NCBI RefSeq assembly: GCF_949987535.1
Contig: NC_080079.1
Coordinates: 2,108,001-2,172,000, forward strand
Length of the DNA: 64,000 bases
Source of the DNA: Balaenoptera acutorostrata
Taxonomy: Eukaryota > Chordata > Mammalia > Artiodactyla > Balaenopteridae
Direction: 5' to 3'
The notes beneath the pieces were generated by a model. The model was not told where the DNA came from, did no database searches, and saw only the letters and a list, made by a program, of their open reading frames with translations. A program made the translations under genes and the position numbers. Position 1 is the stretch's first letter. Each line of letters opens with the position of its first letter. Below, piece after piece: positions 22,206 through 34,175 of the stretch.

Positions 22206-22386
22206 GAAATAGTATGTAAGTTCCTTGGATACTAGAGACCCATAGAAATTTATCAGTGAAATGGGGTTCTCATCCTCCTTAGAATGGAGTGATGAGTGGT
22301 GACTTTCATTGCCAGTATTTCTCGTTTTTGGCAAACTGCGTTGTCTTTTTTGACTTGGAGATTTCCTTTAAAAAATTAGAACATAA

Positions 22387-22705
22387 AAATATTTTGGGGC
22401 TTCCCTGGTGGCGCAGTGGTTGAGAATCTGCCTGCCAATGCAGGGGACACGGGTTCGAGCCCTGGTCTGGGAAGATCCCACATGCTGCGGAGCAACTAGG
22501 CCCGTGAGCCACAACTACTGAGCCTGCGCGTCTGGAGCCTGTGCTCCGCAACAAGAGAGGCCGCGATAGTGAGAGGCCCGCGCATCGTGATGAAGAGTGG
22601 CCCCCGCTTGCCACAACTAGAGAAAGCCCTCGCACAGAAACGAAGACCCAACACAGCCAAAAATAAATAAATTAATAAATTTATTTTTTAAAAATAAATA
22701 TTTTG
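22387..22705 (+). mobile_element. CHR SINE (CHR-2-like)
   Basis: Full-length element at about 22397-22695 with head ggcttccctggtggcgcagtgg, B box ggttcgagccc, the long CHR body and an AAAT-rich tail. It is flanked by a 10-bp duplication, aaatattttg, at 22387-22396 and 22696-22705. It lacks the 24-bp internal duplication seen in the 16.3-kb copy, so it serves as the normal form for comparison. Confidence 0.95.
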
Positions 22706-24839
22706 AGGGAAACTTGGTATGTATCCCGAATAGCCAACTAAATCAAGTCTGAGCCCAGCTAACTTGAAGTTCTATCCTGTGAGTCTAAGTATCTCTGTAC
22801 ATGATAATCTGTTAAAATAATCATCTACTTCGAAATCTATAAATTACAAGTCATAATGAAGGCAGTGATGCATGAGAGACTCGCCCCAGGGGTATTTTCA
22901 CACACAAGTCTCAGATTGATTCACGGCTCTGGATTCTAGAAAAGTTAAGTCAGGCAATTCCAAAGAGGCCTATCAACCCTCATCAGTTTTCAGTATCTTC
23001 TGAAAGATACTTTGATCTAATTTATGAAAAGAAGTGCTGCCGGTTTGAGGAATGAAAACAGACAAACACCCAGGCAACAAGGCGCCAGTAAATTACCAGG
23101 AGATTCTGAGCATCTCCAGAAGCCTGCGTCAGACTCTGGATGAAGGCATTTAATCCTGGCCATGCAGCCCCTCACACTCGAGAACATGCAGACGAACCTG
23201 GCGGGTCCCAAAACCTCCCAAAACCTATAGCCGTGGCTGTTCTGTCAGAAACCTTCCTGAGCTGATTTCTGTAAAAGGATTGGCATTGTAGTTTAAAACG
23301 TGAGCCAAGGAGTGTTGATTGCCCAAGAAGAACCTGCTAATTTTCTTATAAAAAGTATGACATCGGTATAAGAATGCAGCATTTGAGGTATTTTGAAAGT
23401 GAATGCAACATGTAAATTTATTTGGAAATTCATGCAATGTGTAAAAGGATTTTTTAGATGTCTTTTTCAATTTAAATATCAGAAGTTGAGAATGTTATAA
23501 AATACAAGTTAGTTTGTGTCAAAGAAAATCCTGAGATTGTTTCCTTGTCTGAGAATGAATCCAGGGCTTGCTAATATGTCTGACACATTGGCAATGCTGT
23601 TTTAAAGCTAGTTTTATGATTTCTGGATTGGAGTTGGGCAGCCGTCCTGCAGCCGTGCTGTGCAAAGCCTGACCCTCCTGGCATCTGGCCATGCCCTGGA
23701 AGCCAGCCTGGGGTTAGAGCCTCCTTCTCTGACCGGGGCATTCCAGTCCTGGTTCTGTCACTTGGGACAAATCCCTATGTCGTGCAGGGATGTCAGGGGC
23801 AGGGGCGGAGGCACAAAGTTTGGGTATGGCAAAGACCGGATGCCAGGTCTCAGCCTCTCCAGGGAGCATCTCCATGACGTGGGCTCCACAGCCACTTATG
23901 CCGCCTCTCGGGGGATGGAGAGAGAGGCATGGGAGGTGCCGAGCACGCGTCCCCATGTGGCGGGCACGTCCCTGGGCACGCTGCTGTCTGCTGAAGCGGC
24001 AGCCTCTCCAGCTGGCAAGAGAAACGGCGGCCCTGTGTCTTCTGCCCCTTCTCACGTCGGCTGTGGCCCGAGCCTCACACTGTGACCATGTCCAAGGGCA
24101 GGCGGTGTGGACATTTACGCACACACACTTGCTGAAGGCTTCCTCCCTCTGGAGCAGGTGTGCCCTGTTCCCTGAGGCTTCTGTGGAGGAAGAAAGGCAG
24201 GAGGGGGCTGGACCTCAGTTCAGACACCACGTGCAAAGTCTCCTCCTCCTACAACTCAGCGTAACGTCATCTGGAAACCAAGTCTGGACCTGATGGCGTC
24301 CCCCCAATAGGACTTCTACTGATCCGCTTTAGAGGCAATTCAGCAAGGACCTGTTTATTTCTCACCGCTCACTGGCGGGCAGCTGCAATTGTTCTACTTT
24401 ATTTGCAAGGACAGGACTGAGAAATTAACACGTCCTGAGCTACAACTCCTACTAGAGAGCAAACATTACTCATTAAAGACAAGACATCAGGGACCAGACA
24501 TAATCACCCAGCTGTGGAGAAGTTCCCAATGACACAACCAAGGAATTCCTTGCTGGCGTCGTGGAGACTCGGGGATGCCAAGGACCAGGCGTACCTGCAG
24601 GAGCCTGAGGTCTCTTGGGAGGCTTACGTGGGCTGACTGCGGTGATAACACTTTCTTCCTGTTAAATTAAGTTGTCTTTATTGCCAGTAACTTCCGAACA
24701 TCCCTGGACTACACGTGGTAAATGTACTCACTGATTCAGGGCAAGAGGGCCACCATCTAGAACAAAATAGTTGTGTCTAAGAGTTAAAAGCATTTTTTTT
24801 AAAAATCCAGACTATGACAAAGCCCCGAAAACAAGCACT
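22706..24839. other. Unique DNA, no gene recognised
   Basis: AT-rich to about 23640, then GC-rich from 23650 to 24300. Overlapping frames of up to 167 codons on both strands around 23660-24293 reflect GC-rich composition. No domain or exon can be recognised. Confidence 0.45.
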
Positions 24840-25130
24840 TTTGATTTTTTTCATTAATAAACGTTATTTTTTTAAAGCAGCTGTAGGTTCACAGCAAAAC
24901 TGAGTGGAAGGCGGAGAGTCCCCTCCCCCACACCTGCACAGACACCCTGGTGAGAATCACCCCCACCGTAACGGTATGTTGGTTTCAATCAAGAAACCTA
25001 CACCGACAGACACGTCATCACCCAAGGTCTCTAGTTTACATCAGGGTTCACTCTTGGTGCTGTACATTCTATGGGTTTGGACAAATGAATGAAGGCATAT
25101 ATCCACCATCACTTTTGGTTTTCAGAAGCC
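24840..25130 (-). mobile_element. L1 3' UTR fragment, antisense
   Basis: Antisense L1M 3' UTR: 'aaagcagctgtaggttcacagcaaaactgag', 'ggtttcaatcaagaaacctacaccgacagacacgtcatcacccaaggtc', 'tctagtttacatcagggttcactcttggtgctgtacattctatgggtttggacaaatg'. This order is a clear match to the recalled consensus. Confidence 0.85.
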
Positions 25131-25349
25131 AAGCTGTATTGGGAGAAAACGTTTTCTAGGAATTCCTGGGGCTCAGTCACCCAGAACTAAGCTGGCCTGA
25201 TATATAAGGGATCAGGCATGGAAAAGTGGACCCTGGAGATTTTTACAGGGAATCCTGGAGTGGGAAGGACACAAATATAAGGGTACCTCTCCTGGCCCCC
25301 AGGAGAGGGAAGCCTTCCTAGATCCGAGGGTCGGGGAGGAAGAGGATGG

Positions 25350-25530
25350 TGCAGCAGGCAGAATAACGGCTCCCCCAAAATGTCCGTGTCCTAATCCCCT
25401 AACCCGCGACTGTTACCACATATGGCAAATGGGATTTAAGATTAAGAATCTTCAAAAGGGGAGATTATCCCGGATTATCCAGATGAGCCCAGTAATCACA
25501 AGCGTCCTTACAAAGAACTTTCCCACCTTC
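25350..25530 (+). mobile_element. MLT1-like LTR, 5' part
   Basis: Sense MaLR-type text: 'gcaggcagaataacggctcccccaaaatgtcc', 'gtgtcctaatcccctaacccgcgactgttaccacatatggcaaatggg', 'gagattatcccggattatccagatgagcccagtaatcacaagcgtccttac'. The 3' half of the LTR is missing. Confidence 0.6.
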
Positions 25531-25779
25531 CGCGAGTTAAGTGGTCACCGCCTGATCACCAGGAAGCCTCCCCATCCTCCTGACAAGCCAGGCTGGAGCT
25601 GCACCTACAATCTGATCTTGCCCGGGGCCACCTTCTCTTTCTTACCCTACATCTAACCTGTTGGTGCTTCCTCAGAGATAGTGTTGTTAAAGAAATTAGA
25701 GTAAGATGTGGGCACAGGGGATTCTAAAGAAGACGGCAGGTGCAGGGAGAAGGCAGCAAGCCCTGCAGCCCCAGGGAGG

Positions 25780-25925
25780 TGAGTGCAAAGGCCCCAGGGT
25801 AGGGACATTCTGGGAATGTTCAAGAGTGGTCTTTGATACACAGTTACAACCCTGGAGCCTTGAACAGTGCCTGACACATCGCAGGTGATGATAAACAGTT
25901 GTTGAAGGAATACACAAAGTCTTAG
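25780..25925 (+). mobile_element. MIR/L2-like 3' end fragment
   Basis: Contains 'gaacagtgcctgacacatcgcaggtgatgataaacagttgttgaaggaata', which parallels the common 'cagtgcctggcacatagtaggtgctcaataaat' end of MIR/L2-type repeats. The overlapping 171-codon minus-strand frame therefore looks spurious. Confidence 0.45.
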
Positions 25926-27039
25926 ACACTCGGGAAAATCTGTTGAATGAAAGGGGTGTGCACTGCCTTCTAGATATGGGTATTGTTTAAGGAATGGCCA
26001 GTCCTCACCCGGAGGCCTCAGAGCCTTGGGAAAGCCACAGTACAGATATGGAAAAGACTCCAGTGCAATAAGCAGGCAAGCACCACAGATGCACCCACAG
26101 AAACACCAATCAGGTGTCTGAATTAATAGAGTTCCTGTAGTCTTGAAACCTCCCAAACAAAACAGCAATTATTGTGAATAAATGAAGGTACGATCTTGTT
26201 GGTCTTTCTGCTGAAGAATCCAAAAATGGAGCGTGCTCTCCGAGTGGAGCTAGGAAACGAAGGTCGTTAGCCATCGGGGCTCCAGAAAGGGTCTGTGCGC
26301 GGGGAGCGGGCAGCCTGGCGCCCAGCATTCTTGTCTGCTCAGCGCTGACCCGTGGCGAATGGAGCTTCCTCCTGCCTGTCGGAAACACAGGATTCGAAAA
26401 AGTAAGTTCAGCAGTATTTACAGATGTCAGCTGATTCACTGCCATCCTTCATCTCCGAGATAGCTTCGTGCCATTTACGGACGGGCTGGAGATCGACATG
26501 GAAGCTTCATTTTTTTCCCTCCAAAATATTTGGTCCAGCAGTGTCTCTCCCCTCTTGTTCTGTCACCACATCTCAGGATCAGAAGGTTATTTCAAGTGTA
26601 TAACTAGCATTCTTCTAGGGTAATTTTTTTCCTCCAAGCTCCTGCCCAGATAGGCTTAAATACACTTTTTAAAGTCATAATGAGTTGCAAATTTATTTGC
26701 ATAGGTTTTTGGTGAACACACTCAGAAAAACAAAGTGAGAGGAAAGTAGGAAAATGCTCATCTCCAGGCTGCGGGATAAGTCTCCCCCGATGGGAATTAT
26801 GTTCGCCTGACGGGGCGTGGCTCACAGATGGGGTGGCTGATGGTGACTTCAGTGTGGATTTGGGAACGGACTCACACACCAGAGCCCGTCTCCCCACGCA
26901 GGGGCGCCCCAGGGCCCCGACCTCCAGCTCTTGGTCCAGGAGCAATTCTCTCACAGGCTGGAGACCTGAAGTCTGAACTCGAGGTGCTGGCAGGGCTGTG
27001 CTTCCTCGGCAGCTCCAGGGAGGGGTCCCTCATCCTCTT
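25926..27039. other. Unique DNA, no gene recognised
   Basis: Mixed DNA with small overlapping frames. No repeat, RNA gene or exon is supported. Confidence 0.4.
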
Positions 27040-27297
27040 CCGGCTCCTGGCGGCTCCCGTCGGCTCCTGAACTGTGACCACACCACCCTAATCTCTGCCC
27101 TCCAGCTTCACAGGGCCTCCTGCTCTGCGTCTGTGTCTCATAAGGATGCTGTCACTGGCCTTAGGGCCACCCTAATGCGGGATGATCGCATCTGGAGGTC
27201 CGTAACTAATTTTGTCTGCAAAAACCTTTGCTCTAAATAAGGTCACAGGTTCCGGAATTAGAATGTGGACACATTTTTAGGGACCACCGTTCATGGG
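27040..27297 (-). mobile_element. MLT1-like LTR fragment, antisense
   Basis: Antisense MaLR text: 'taatctctgccctccagcttcacagggcctcc', 'tctgtgtctcataaggatgctgtcactggccttagggccaccctaatgcggg', 'aaataaggtcacaggttccggaattagaatgtggacacat'. Diverged, and the boundaries are approximate. Confidence 0.55.
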
Positions 27298-27554
27298 ACT
27301 GCCCCTGAATCTCACACTTAAAGACTGTCCGCTGCACTCAAAGAGCAGCATTGGTCCTTCAGGCTGGGCACTTCCCGGGCACCTTGGAGGGAGGAACTCA
27401 AGATCCAGGTCGCATACGTTGAGGGACAATGGGGAGGCTTTAGGGGCGGGGCCTCAGATGGCGTTCCGGAGGTCCATGTGGGAACCTAAGGCAGTCGGTG
27501 GATGAGCCCCTTAGCCCCCTTGTCCCTCGGTGAGAAAACTGAGGCATATTCCAC

Positions 27555-27858
27555 ACCAGGGCAGCACACTGCAGCCCACGGAGCACATCTGGCCCGCAGC
27601 CTAGTTTCTTTTATTTCCCTTATTTTTTTTTTTTAACATCTTTATTGGAGTATAATTGCTTTACAATGGTGTGTTAGTTTCTGCAACACTGCCTAGTCCC
27701 TAAATAAAGTTTTATTGGAACACGGTCACACCATTCCTTCAGGCACAGCTGCTTTCACACTAGAAGAGAACTGAGTAGTTGCCACCAAGACCCTGTAGCC
27801 TGCAAGCCTAAAGTGTGAACAATCTGGCCGCACAGAAAATGCTTCCCAGCCCCTGACC
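27555..27858 (+). mobile_element. Non-autonomous hAT-type element split by an L1 tail
   Basis: Left part 'gcagcacactgcagcccacgg ... ctggcccgcagcctagt' and right part 'aataaagttttattggaacacggtcacacc', 'cagctgctttcacactag', 'actgagtagttgccaccaagaccctgtagcctgcaagcc', 'ctggccgcacag'. Together they give the same hAT (Charlie-like) family as 15322-15540. An L1 3' end sits between the parts. Confidence 0.65.
27599..27697 (-). mobile_element. Very short L1 3' end inside a hAT element
   Basis: Antisense L1 3' end (27606-27690) with an impure poly(T) (the tail) followed by 'aacatctttattggagtataattgctttacaatggtgtgttagtttctgc'. It carries about 55 bp of L1. The 7-bp repeat gcctagt at 27599-27605 and 27691-27697 is a possible target-site duplication. 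Confidence 0.75.
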
Positions 27859-30754
27859 TATGACCTATGATCCACCACCAATGGGGCCCAGCATCCTGAC
27901 CCTGCCTGCAGCAGTACCCGGCCCAGCGGCCTGCTCAGGGCTCACCTCTTCCTGCCCTGTCTCACGCCCCACTCCCCTCAGAGGTCCTGGGATCCCCTCC
28001 CAAAGTACCCACAGGCGCCCACACCTGCCCCGGGGCCACTTCTGGGGAACCCAAGGGAAGACCCCAAAGACGCTACCGGCCCTCTCAGGTGAAAGGTGGT
28101 GATGGGGGGCCCCGTGGAATGACCATCCAGGTGGGGTGGGGCCGTCCCAGAGGCTGGCCGGAGTGGAGGGAGTGACGGCGAGGGCTGTGTGTGGGGAATC
28201 AGAGCCCAGGGCACCTCACGCCCCCAGGGTGGTCTGGGGACCAGCCTCATGTAGGAGACGGTGAAGGCCCCATGTCCGGGGTGTGGTCGGAGTGTGCGGG
28301 GCCCATCTGTACCCACAGCCTCAGGTTGTCTGTGCCCCGCCCCCGTCCTTGCTGCTCTCAGAGGGGCGTTAGTGGTAACCACTCACCAAACACACCCTTC
28401 TATTGTATTTAAGGAAAAAGGTGGGGATACAGAGGGTTTCCTTGGCCAACCTTAGTGCGTGATTCACTCTCCCTCACTGGTGTGGTTGGCTTTGCTTTAA
28501 CGTGTCCTGAGGACAGAGATCCTCTGCTGCTTTCTCTGTGTCCAGGGCTCGGCTTGCTAGGAATGGCCCCGCTGTGGACGGGTGGCCGGTGGCCATCTGC
28601 CCAGGAGGTGTGAGCTCGTGTTGGCCACGTCCTGACCTGCATCTGGGTGGGGCTGTCCCACCGCGGCTGAGCGTGCGTCACTGCGGCTCAGGCTCCATCC
28701 CACGACCCCAGGAGACCTGAAGGGCCACCCTCCAGTGAGGAGGGAGGCCAGCTGTGCGCCTGATCCAGAGAAAATCAACCAAGCAGCCTCGAGATGGGGA
28801 GCCCAGAGTTTGAGGGATTATCCATTTTCTTGCTGTGCAAATTCAAGCCTTTTGTAGGGCCGTCGCAAAGCCTACTTTTACAAAAGTAGCCTTTACGTGG
28901 GTGAAATTGGAATTTCCCGTCTGCAGAGAAGAGCTTTCGTTCAGGCGCTGCCACGAGGCAGCAGGACGTGGGATGCCAGTTTCAGGGGGCTGCTCCCGCA
29001 GGAGCCCCCAGGACCAGCAGGATGGGGGCAGCGTGGCTCGGAAACCAAAGTCACGACATGATGAGTGTTTACTTTGGGTTATAAAAGCAACATTTTGATG
29101 GGGGAAAAAGAATCGTAGAATGACATGCTGAGAATCCCTACATTCTTACGGGGCAGTTACTGCACTCAGCGCACCCCTTGTCACTGAAAGGTCATCCTAT
29201 GCGGACGGCTGTCCCCAGGGGGGGCCCCAGCCCCAGTTGGATGCCAGCATGGGAGGTGAGACGCTGGAAGGCAGAGCCGTGCATGTGATCTCAGGGGTGC
29301 AGGTCGGCTTGCGGGAGGAGAATGAAGGGAGAGGGTCCTTTCTACGTACTTTTCAAAGGCTTATTGGCTTTTCTTTCAAACCATTTGAAGGCTGTGCTTC
29401 TCGGGGGAAATGTAGGTTTGCAGGTATTCGTGTTTCTTGCTTTTTTCTCAGCTAATCATCACTCCACGTTTCACACGGAACTGGGGACCTGCTGCTCCTA
29501 AACTTCGCTCTCAGCTTGTTCTGCGTGGAGGCTGGTTTCTCGGCAGCTTCAGATCAGCCCCACCAGCCCAACGGAGTGAGGAAGAGTTGCCATTTAGGGC
29601 AGACCCTGGTGAGCCGGGCAGAGCCCTTCTGAAGCCCCCGCAGCTGCCAGGGAACAGCTGTCTGGAAAGAGCGTGTAATCGGCCCCAAGTTCAAGAGCTT
29701 AAACCAGAGGTTCGGTCTCCAGTGTTCGGGGCCCCTTTGATCCTCCTGAAGCTTATCCTTAGAAGTGCCTCCTGTTAGTCAAGGGCTCGCTTCTTTGTCT
29801 CCCATTAGGGCATCAATGTTGAAAGCATCAACTTCCAAATACACTAAGAAGGATCTATATCCACGTCATGTTCATTAAGGACACCTTGAGTTCATGACTT
29901 CAAATTTTAAAAAAGGAGCCATATTCTTTGTCCTGCGCCCAGACTATTCTGGTGCCTATGGCAGTCGGGCGAAAAGGATGCGTGAGTGTGTGCACGTGTG
30001 TAGGGGTGGGTATCAGCCTGCAGGGATGTATTAGACAGTCCTCTACCAGGAATGGCTAGAACCTGATCAGAATCACATACGTGTTACTGTAGAGCTAAGA
30101 CGCCTAAACTAGGAACCACCTTACTTCTAAATGATGACAACCGTGCCTCCCCTGAGTGTTATTCCCAGATGCTGAGGGTTGGGTGTGCTTCGCCTGGACA
30201 ATGAGTAAAACTTGTGGACACAGAAAGGGTCATCTGGGAGGGGAGGGACTGTGTTTCTCCCCACCTTTCCACACTGTCCACGTTATGCGGAGGTCAGCAG
30301 TAGAGCTCACACACAGGCGGAGATTTCTGCCACATAAATCGTCTGGAACTATTCTGCATGGGGCATTGGTCTGCTCCCCATTTATTAATTCGTTCAAGCA
30401 TTTATCTGTGTCTGTGTGGAATCATGGGTATTTATTGCATACTTTATATTTGGGGGGATGATTGATTTAGTTAGATTACCATCTGCCATGTGTGGAACTG
30501 TTTTCAAATGTCCTGTTTTTGTCTCTCCTGTTGTGTTTGGGTTTCCCTAGGAAATCCTTCTTAAGTAGAGTCTGTGCCTTTCAGCTCTATTATCAGGATC
30601 TACTGTTTTGATGCTGGAGCCCCACTGATATGGAGGGAAGGGAAAAGGAAGGGAAGCATTTTATAAACTTATATTAAATTTAATCCCTTACTGGGCCTGT
30701 GACCCTGGACTTGATTTTCACAAGTTTTGGAGAGTTTGGGGGTCATTTTTTGGT
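27859..30754. other. GC-rich unique DNA, no gene recognised
   Basis: GC-rich to about 29300 (Pro/Gly/Arg-rich overlapping frames of up to 134 codons), then mixed. No named repeat and no supported exon. Compositional bias explains the long frames on both strands. Confidence 0.45.
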
Positions 30755-30785
30755 TTTTTATTTATTTATTTATCTATTTATTTTT
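30755..30785. repeat. (TTTA)n microsatellite
   Basis: Several TTTA units with one TCTA interruption. Confidence 0.9.
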
Positions 30786-32127
30786 GCTTCCCTCCACCCA
30801 GGTGAGACAGGAAAGAAGATGGGGCTGGGACAGGCTAATCACCCTCCGCCCACAGGGAGTAAGACTTTGGTGAACTCATTTCTCTTTTTTTCAGGGACAG
30901 CACTCTGGGCCTATTTCTGAACGGTTACTTTCCCCTCTCCCCTGCCAGAGCCGTGAGGGGGTTTTTTCCTTGGCCCTTCGCTGTAAGAACTTGGTAGGGT
31001 TCCTGGACATGGGCCCCCGCCCCTAAAGCTCTAGCCCCAGGGGTTTCTCACTTTCACACTAAACCATGCTCAGCCTCCAGAAATTCATCAAAATGACCAT
31101 TAAATCCTCCTGCAGTCGTGGCCCCCACGCTCTCTGTTCCAGCACATTGAGCTTTCTGACTTTCCCTGACCCTCTGGATTCACCCCTCTCCCCAGTTTTT
31201 GGGGTGGAAGTTTGCCTGAAACCTCAGTTCTCTGACGGGTCCAAGAAAAGTCATCAGTGTTCCCTTTGTTCATCTTCGTCTTGTTTTTAGGACAGAATGA
31301 GGACTTCCACAGCTTAACAAGTCCAAGCTTAAACGGAAGTGCCGTCAGCTGCTCTGACTCACCCCTGTGGAACAGCCCCGTTGCTGGGGCCAGGGTGGGC
31401 CTCAGCTCCCTGCCACCACCGGGCCAGGCTTCTGCCTGCTTGGACTCACTTTGAGACGTGTCTATCAGACCCAGCATGTTTCACAGGAGTGACTGGGGTT
31501 GATGACTCATTTCTGCTGGGTGATAGCAATCAGAATCAAGTGTTGACAGTGCCTTCAGGAGGTGCTTCAGAAAATTCTGTTTGATAAACTAAGTGTTCTT
31601 TAGCAACTGGAAGATAATTAGGAAGCAATTACTGAAACAGAAAGAAACCCTGAGTACACAGGGTAACAATTAGAATGCAGTCCAAATTTATGGTCACACC
31701 CAAAGACTCTGTTAATACCTGTGTGGCAGGAGCATGTTTTAAACCCAAAGTAATGCCTAATTTGCACAACTGACCTACTTATCATAGAAATAGGACTGGA
31801 GTTCTCATTGCCTTACGGAATCCAAGAAGGCTCGAGACCCCTTTGTCTTCATTGCACCAGGATGGTACAAAAGAAGTTTGTGTTTTCTCCAGAGCTGTAC
31901 CTCTTACATAGGACTGGCTTGCTCTTCAGCAGATCTAGCTCGTGCAAGAGTAGCGTTTGATCATGCTCTGGGACCGGGTCTGAAAATTGAAGACCATCAG
32001 GGGATGGTCCCCTTATTTCCTTCCCCTTATTTCCATCAGGGGAGCTGTACTATACACCCTTTGGGAATTTTCTGATGCAGCCTTGGAGGGAGGGGGAGGC
32101 AGGAAGCAGGGTGAATAAATCAAGAAG
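30786..32127. other. Unique DNA, no gene recognised
   Basis: Mixed composition. Overlapping frames of up to 125 codons show no recognisable homology. No named repeat is seen. Confidence 0.4.
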
Positions 32128-32232
32128 TAGAGGGACTTCCCCGGCAGACCAGTGGTTAAGACTTTGCCTTCCAACACGGGGGTTGCGGGTTCGATCCCTG
32201 GTCGGGGAGATAAGATCCCACATGCTTCATGC
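32128..32232 (+). mobile_element. Degenerate CHR-related SINE, tRNA-like head
   Basis: Carries 'gggacttccccggcagaccagtggttaagactttgcc' and the B box region 'gcgggttcgatccctggtcggggagataagatcccacatgc', the head of a CHR/tRNA-Glu-type SINE. The body is missing or replaced by GT-rich sequence. The minus-strand 212-codon frame that crosses it is therefore not a gene. Confidence 0.85.
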
Positions 32233-32879
32233 AAGTGAGCAAGCGCAGGTGTGTGGGGAAGGAGTGAGAGTGTGCACGCAGGGGTGTGGTTGTGTGTGCT
32301 TGTGCAGAGTGTGTCTGTGGGGGCAGGGAGGGGAAGAGCCAGGGAAGCTGGACTCCCCTTTAGAAATAACAGGAGCCTGTGGGCCCAGATGAGCACGAGC
32401 AGCCCACTGAGAGGAGGTGGGTGACAGGCCAGGGTCTGTGGGGAAGAGGGTGGGGCTGGGAGGGCGGAGCGGGTGGAATGCCACCCACACAGGGGGTGGG
32501 GTGGGTCAGGGATGCAGCCTGGGCCCCAGGAAGCTCTTGGGCAGCAGTGACAGGGTCGCTGGGCTGTTGTAGAGGTCACTTGCTGCAGGCGGGGACTCGG
32601 GGCTGGGGGTGGAGACCCCTGAGCAGTGGGCCCCATGTCACAAGGGCCCATGAGCCCACCCTATGGGCAGAGAAAGCAGACGTCCCGCCGTGAGCAGCAC
32701 CCAGAGGGGTCGCCACCCCCACCCCCGCTTCAGAATCCAGCTCTGCCCCCTCCAGCCATGCTGGGAGACCCTTCCCCTTTGGTGCGGCTGCGTCTGTGGA
32801 CCAGGGCGAATTCTCATTAAGGGAAAGAGGCCACACCACTGAACTCCAGCTTTACACATGTGGCTTAAGTTCCAGGTTA
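32233..32879. other. G-rich unique DNA with a G-quadruplex motif
   Basis: Includes short GT runs near 32290-32320 and a run of G tracts at 32440-32464 that fits the G3+N1-7 pattern. No gene is supported; frames here are compositional. Confidence 0.5.
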
Positions 32880-33980
32880 ACAGGGGGTTTTAATTTTTTT
32901 TTACTTTTACATTTCTGTATTCAAAAATCACGTGAAATTACAAAATATGAAAATAGGTTAAAAAGTTATCCTGTCATCTTGCTGCAGTCACTATCTCTTT
33001 TGTCTTTTTCTCTGGGTGAGCACCACACAGCTGCCATCATTCTGAACGTGTCACCATGAGCCCTACTCGTGCATTTGACCATGAGCCCTACTCGTGCATT
33101 TGACCATGAGCCCTACTCGTGCATTTGACATGATTTTGTATGTATTTTTCATATTGCTACTTCTTCACAAATTATTGCTAAGAGAATATACACATGTATA
33201 AACATATGTTCACTATAAAAACATTGACAATACAAAAATGCATAATGCTACTAACCCTCCCCAAAACTCCTATTCACCTTTTGGAATAGGGCCTTTCACT
33301 GTTCTGCACATAAATGTTCACATATATTTACAAAGTGGATTATATTGATTATGCTGTTGCAAAGTCAGCTATGTGTATGTGTATGTACACACAAATACAT
33401 ACATAATTCTACACAATGATTAATACTACATTCTAGGTATGTAATAAATGTTCCATAATTTATTTAATGAATCCATTCTTAGGGGCTTTTTAACCTTTTC
33501 TATTCCCTCTCTCCCCTCTCTCTCCTTCCTTCCTACTTTTCTTTTTTTTCTTTTATTTGTCTACTGTAATGCATTATGATAAATGATCTTGCAGCCTCGA
33601 TTTTGTGCAATCGCCCCATTATTCTTAGGAGAGATCAGTCGAATTGGAATTTCTAGGTTAAAGGCTATGTACATTTAAATATGTTAATACCAATTTGTCA
33701 AATATTCACAAGACATTTGCAACAATTTACATCCCAGCTAGCAAGGTGTAAGAACTTCCCCATAAACCTTCCAAATATAGACAATATCATGTTCATAATT
33801 ATTGCCAATTTGAGAAGAAAGAAAAATATGTCCTCATCATTTGAATTTAAATTTCTTTGATTTCTGGTGAGGTTGAGACTTGATGATGTGCGTTTTCCAT
33901 TTTATTAGATATTTTTTTGATTGCTTATTTAATGGCTTAGAGCGCTCATTTTTAAAAACAATGTAAGTCATGCTTAAGAG
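32880..33980 (-). mobile_element. Ancient L1 fragment, antisense
   Basis: Antisense old L1: 'aattggaatttctaggttaaaggctatgtacatttaaatatgtt', 'caccccagctagcaaggtgta'-like segment at 33730-33755, 'catgttcataattattgccaatttgagaagaaag', 'tgaatttaaatttctttgatttctggtgaggttgagacttgatgatgtgcg'. A 25-bp minisatellite lies inside it. The left boundary is uncertain. Confidence 0.65.
33053..33127. repeat. 25-bp minisatellite, three perfect copies
   Basis: The unit accatgagccctactcgtgc + atttg is repeated exactly three times with no mismatch, then 'acatg' begins a fourth unit and stops. Perfect identity points to a recent expansion. Confidence 0.97.
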
Positions 33981-33984
33981 CCAG

Positions 33985-34175
33985 GAAATGGGATCAATGG
34001 CACTGGTCAGGATCCCAATGGCACTAAGAGATGGGAAAGCTTGGGCAAGACACTTCTTCTGTCTGCAGTCATGGTCTCTGACAGAATCACGGTAAGATTA
34101 AATGGGGTAACACAGAGTACCACCAACACAGGGTCTAGTACACACCAAGCACTAAATAAATGGCATAGTTTATTG
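33985..34175 (+). mobile_element. MIR SINE
   Basis: Plus-strand MIR-like order: 'aagagccaggaaatgggatcaatggcactgg', 'cttgggcaagacacttcttctgtctgcag', 'aatggggtaacacagagtacc', 'acagggtctagtacacaccaagcactaaataaatggcatagt'. It lies between two antisense L1 blocks. Confidence 0.7.

Noticed and set aside
25653..26168. 171-codon minus-strand frame that looks partly membrane-like
   Set aside because: It covers a MIR/L2-like fragment in antisense, and the hydrophobic stretch is what such repeats commonly translate to.
32013..32651. 212-codon minus-strand open frame (the longest in the window)
   Set aside because: It runs through a degenerate CHR SINE head and very G-rich DNA, and shows no domain or homology that I can recognise.
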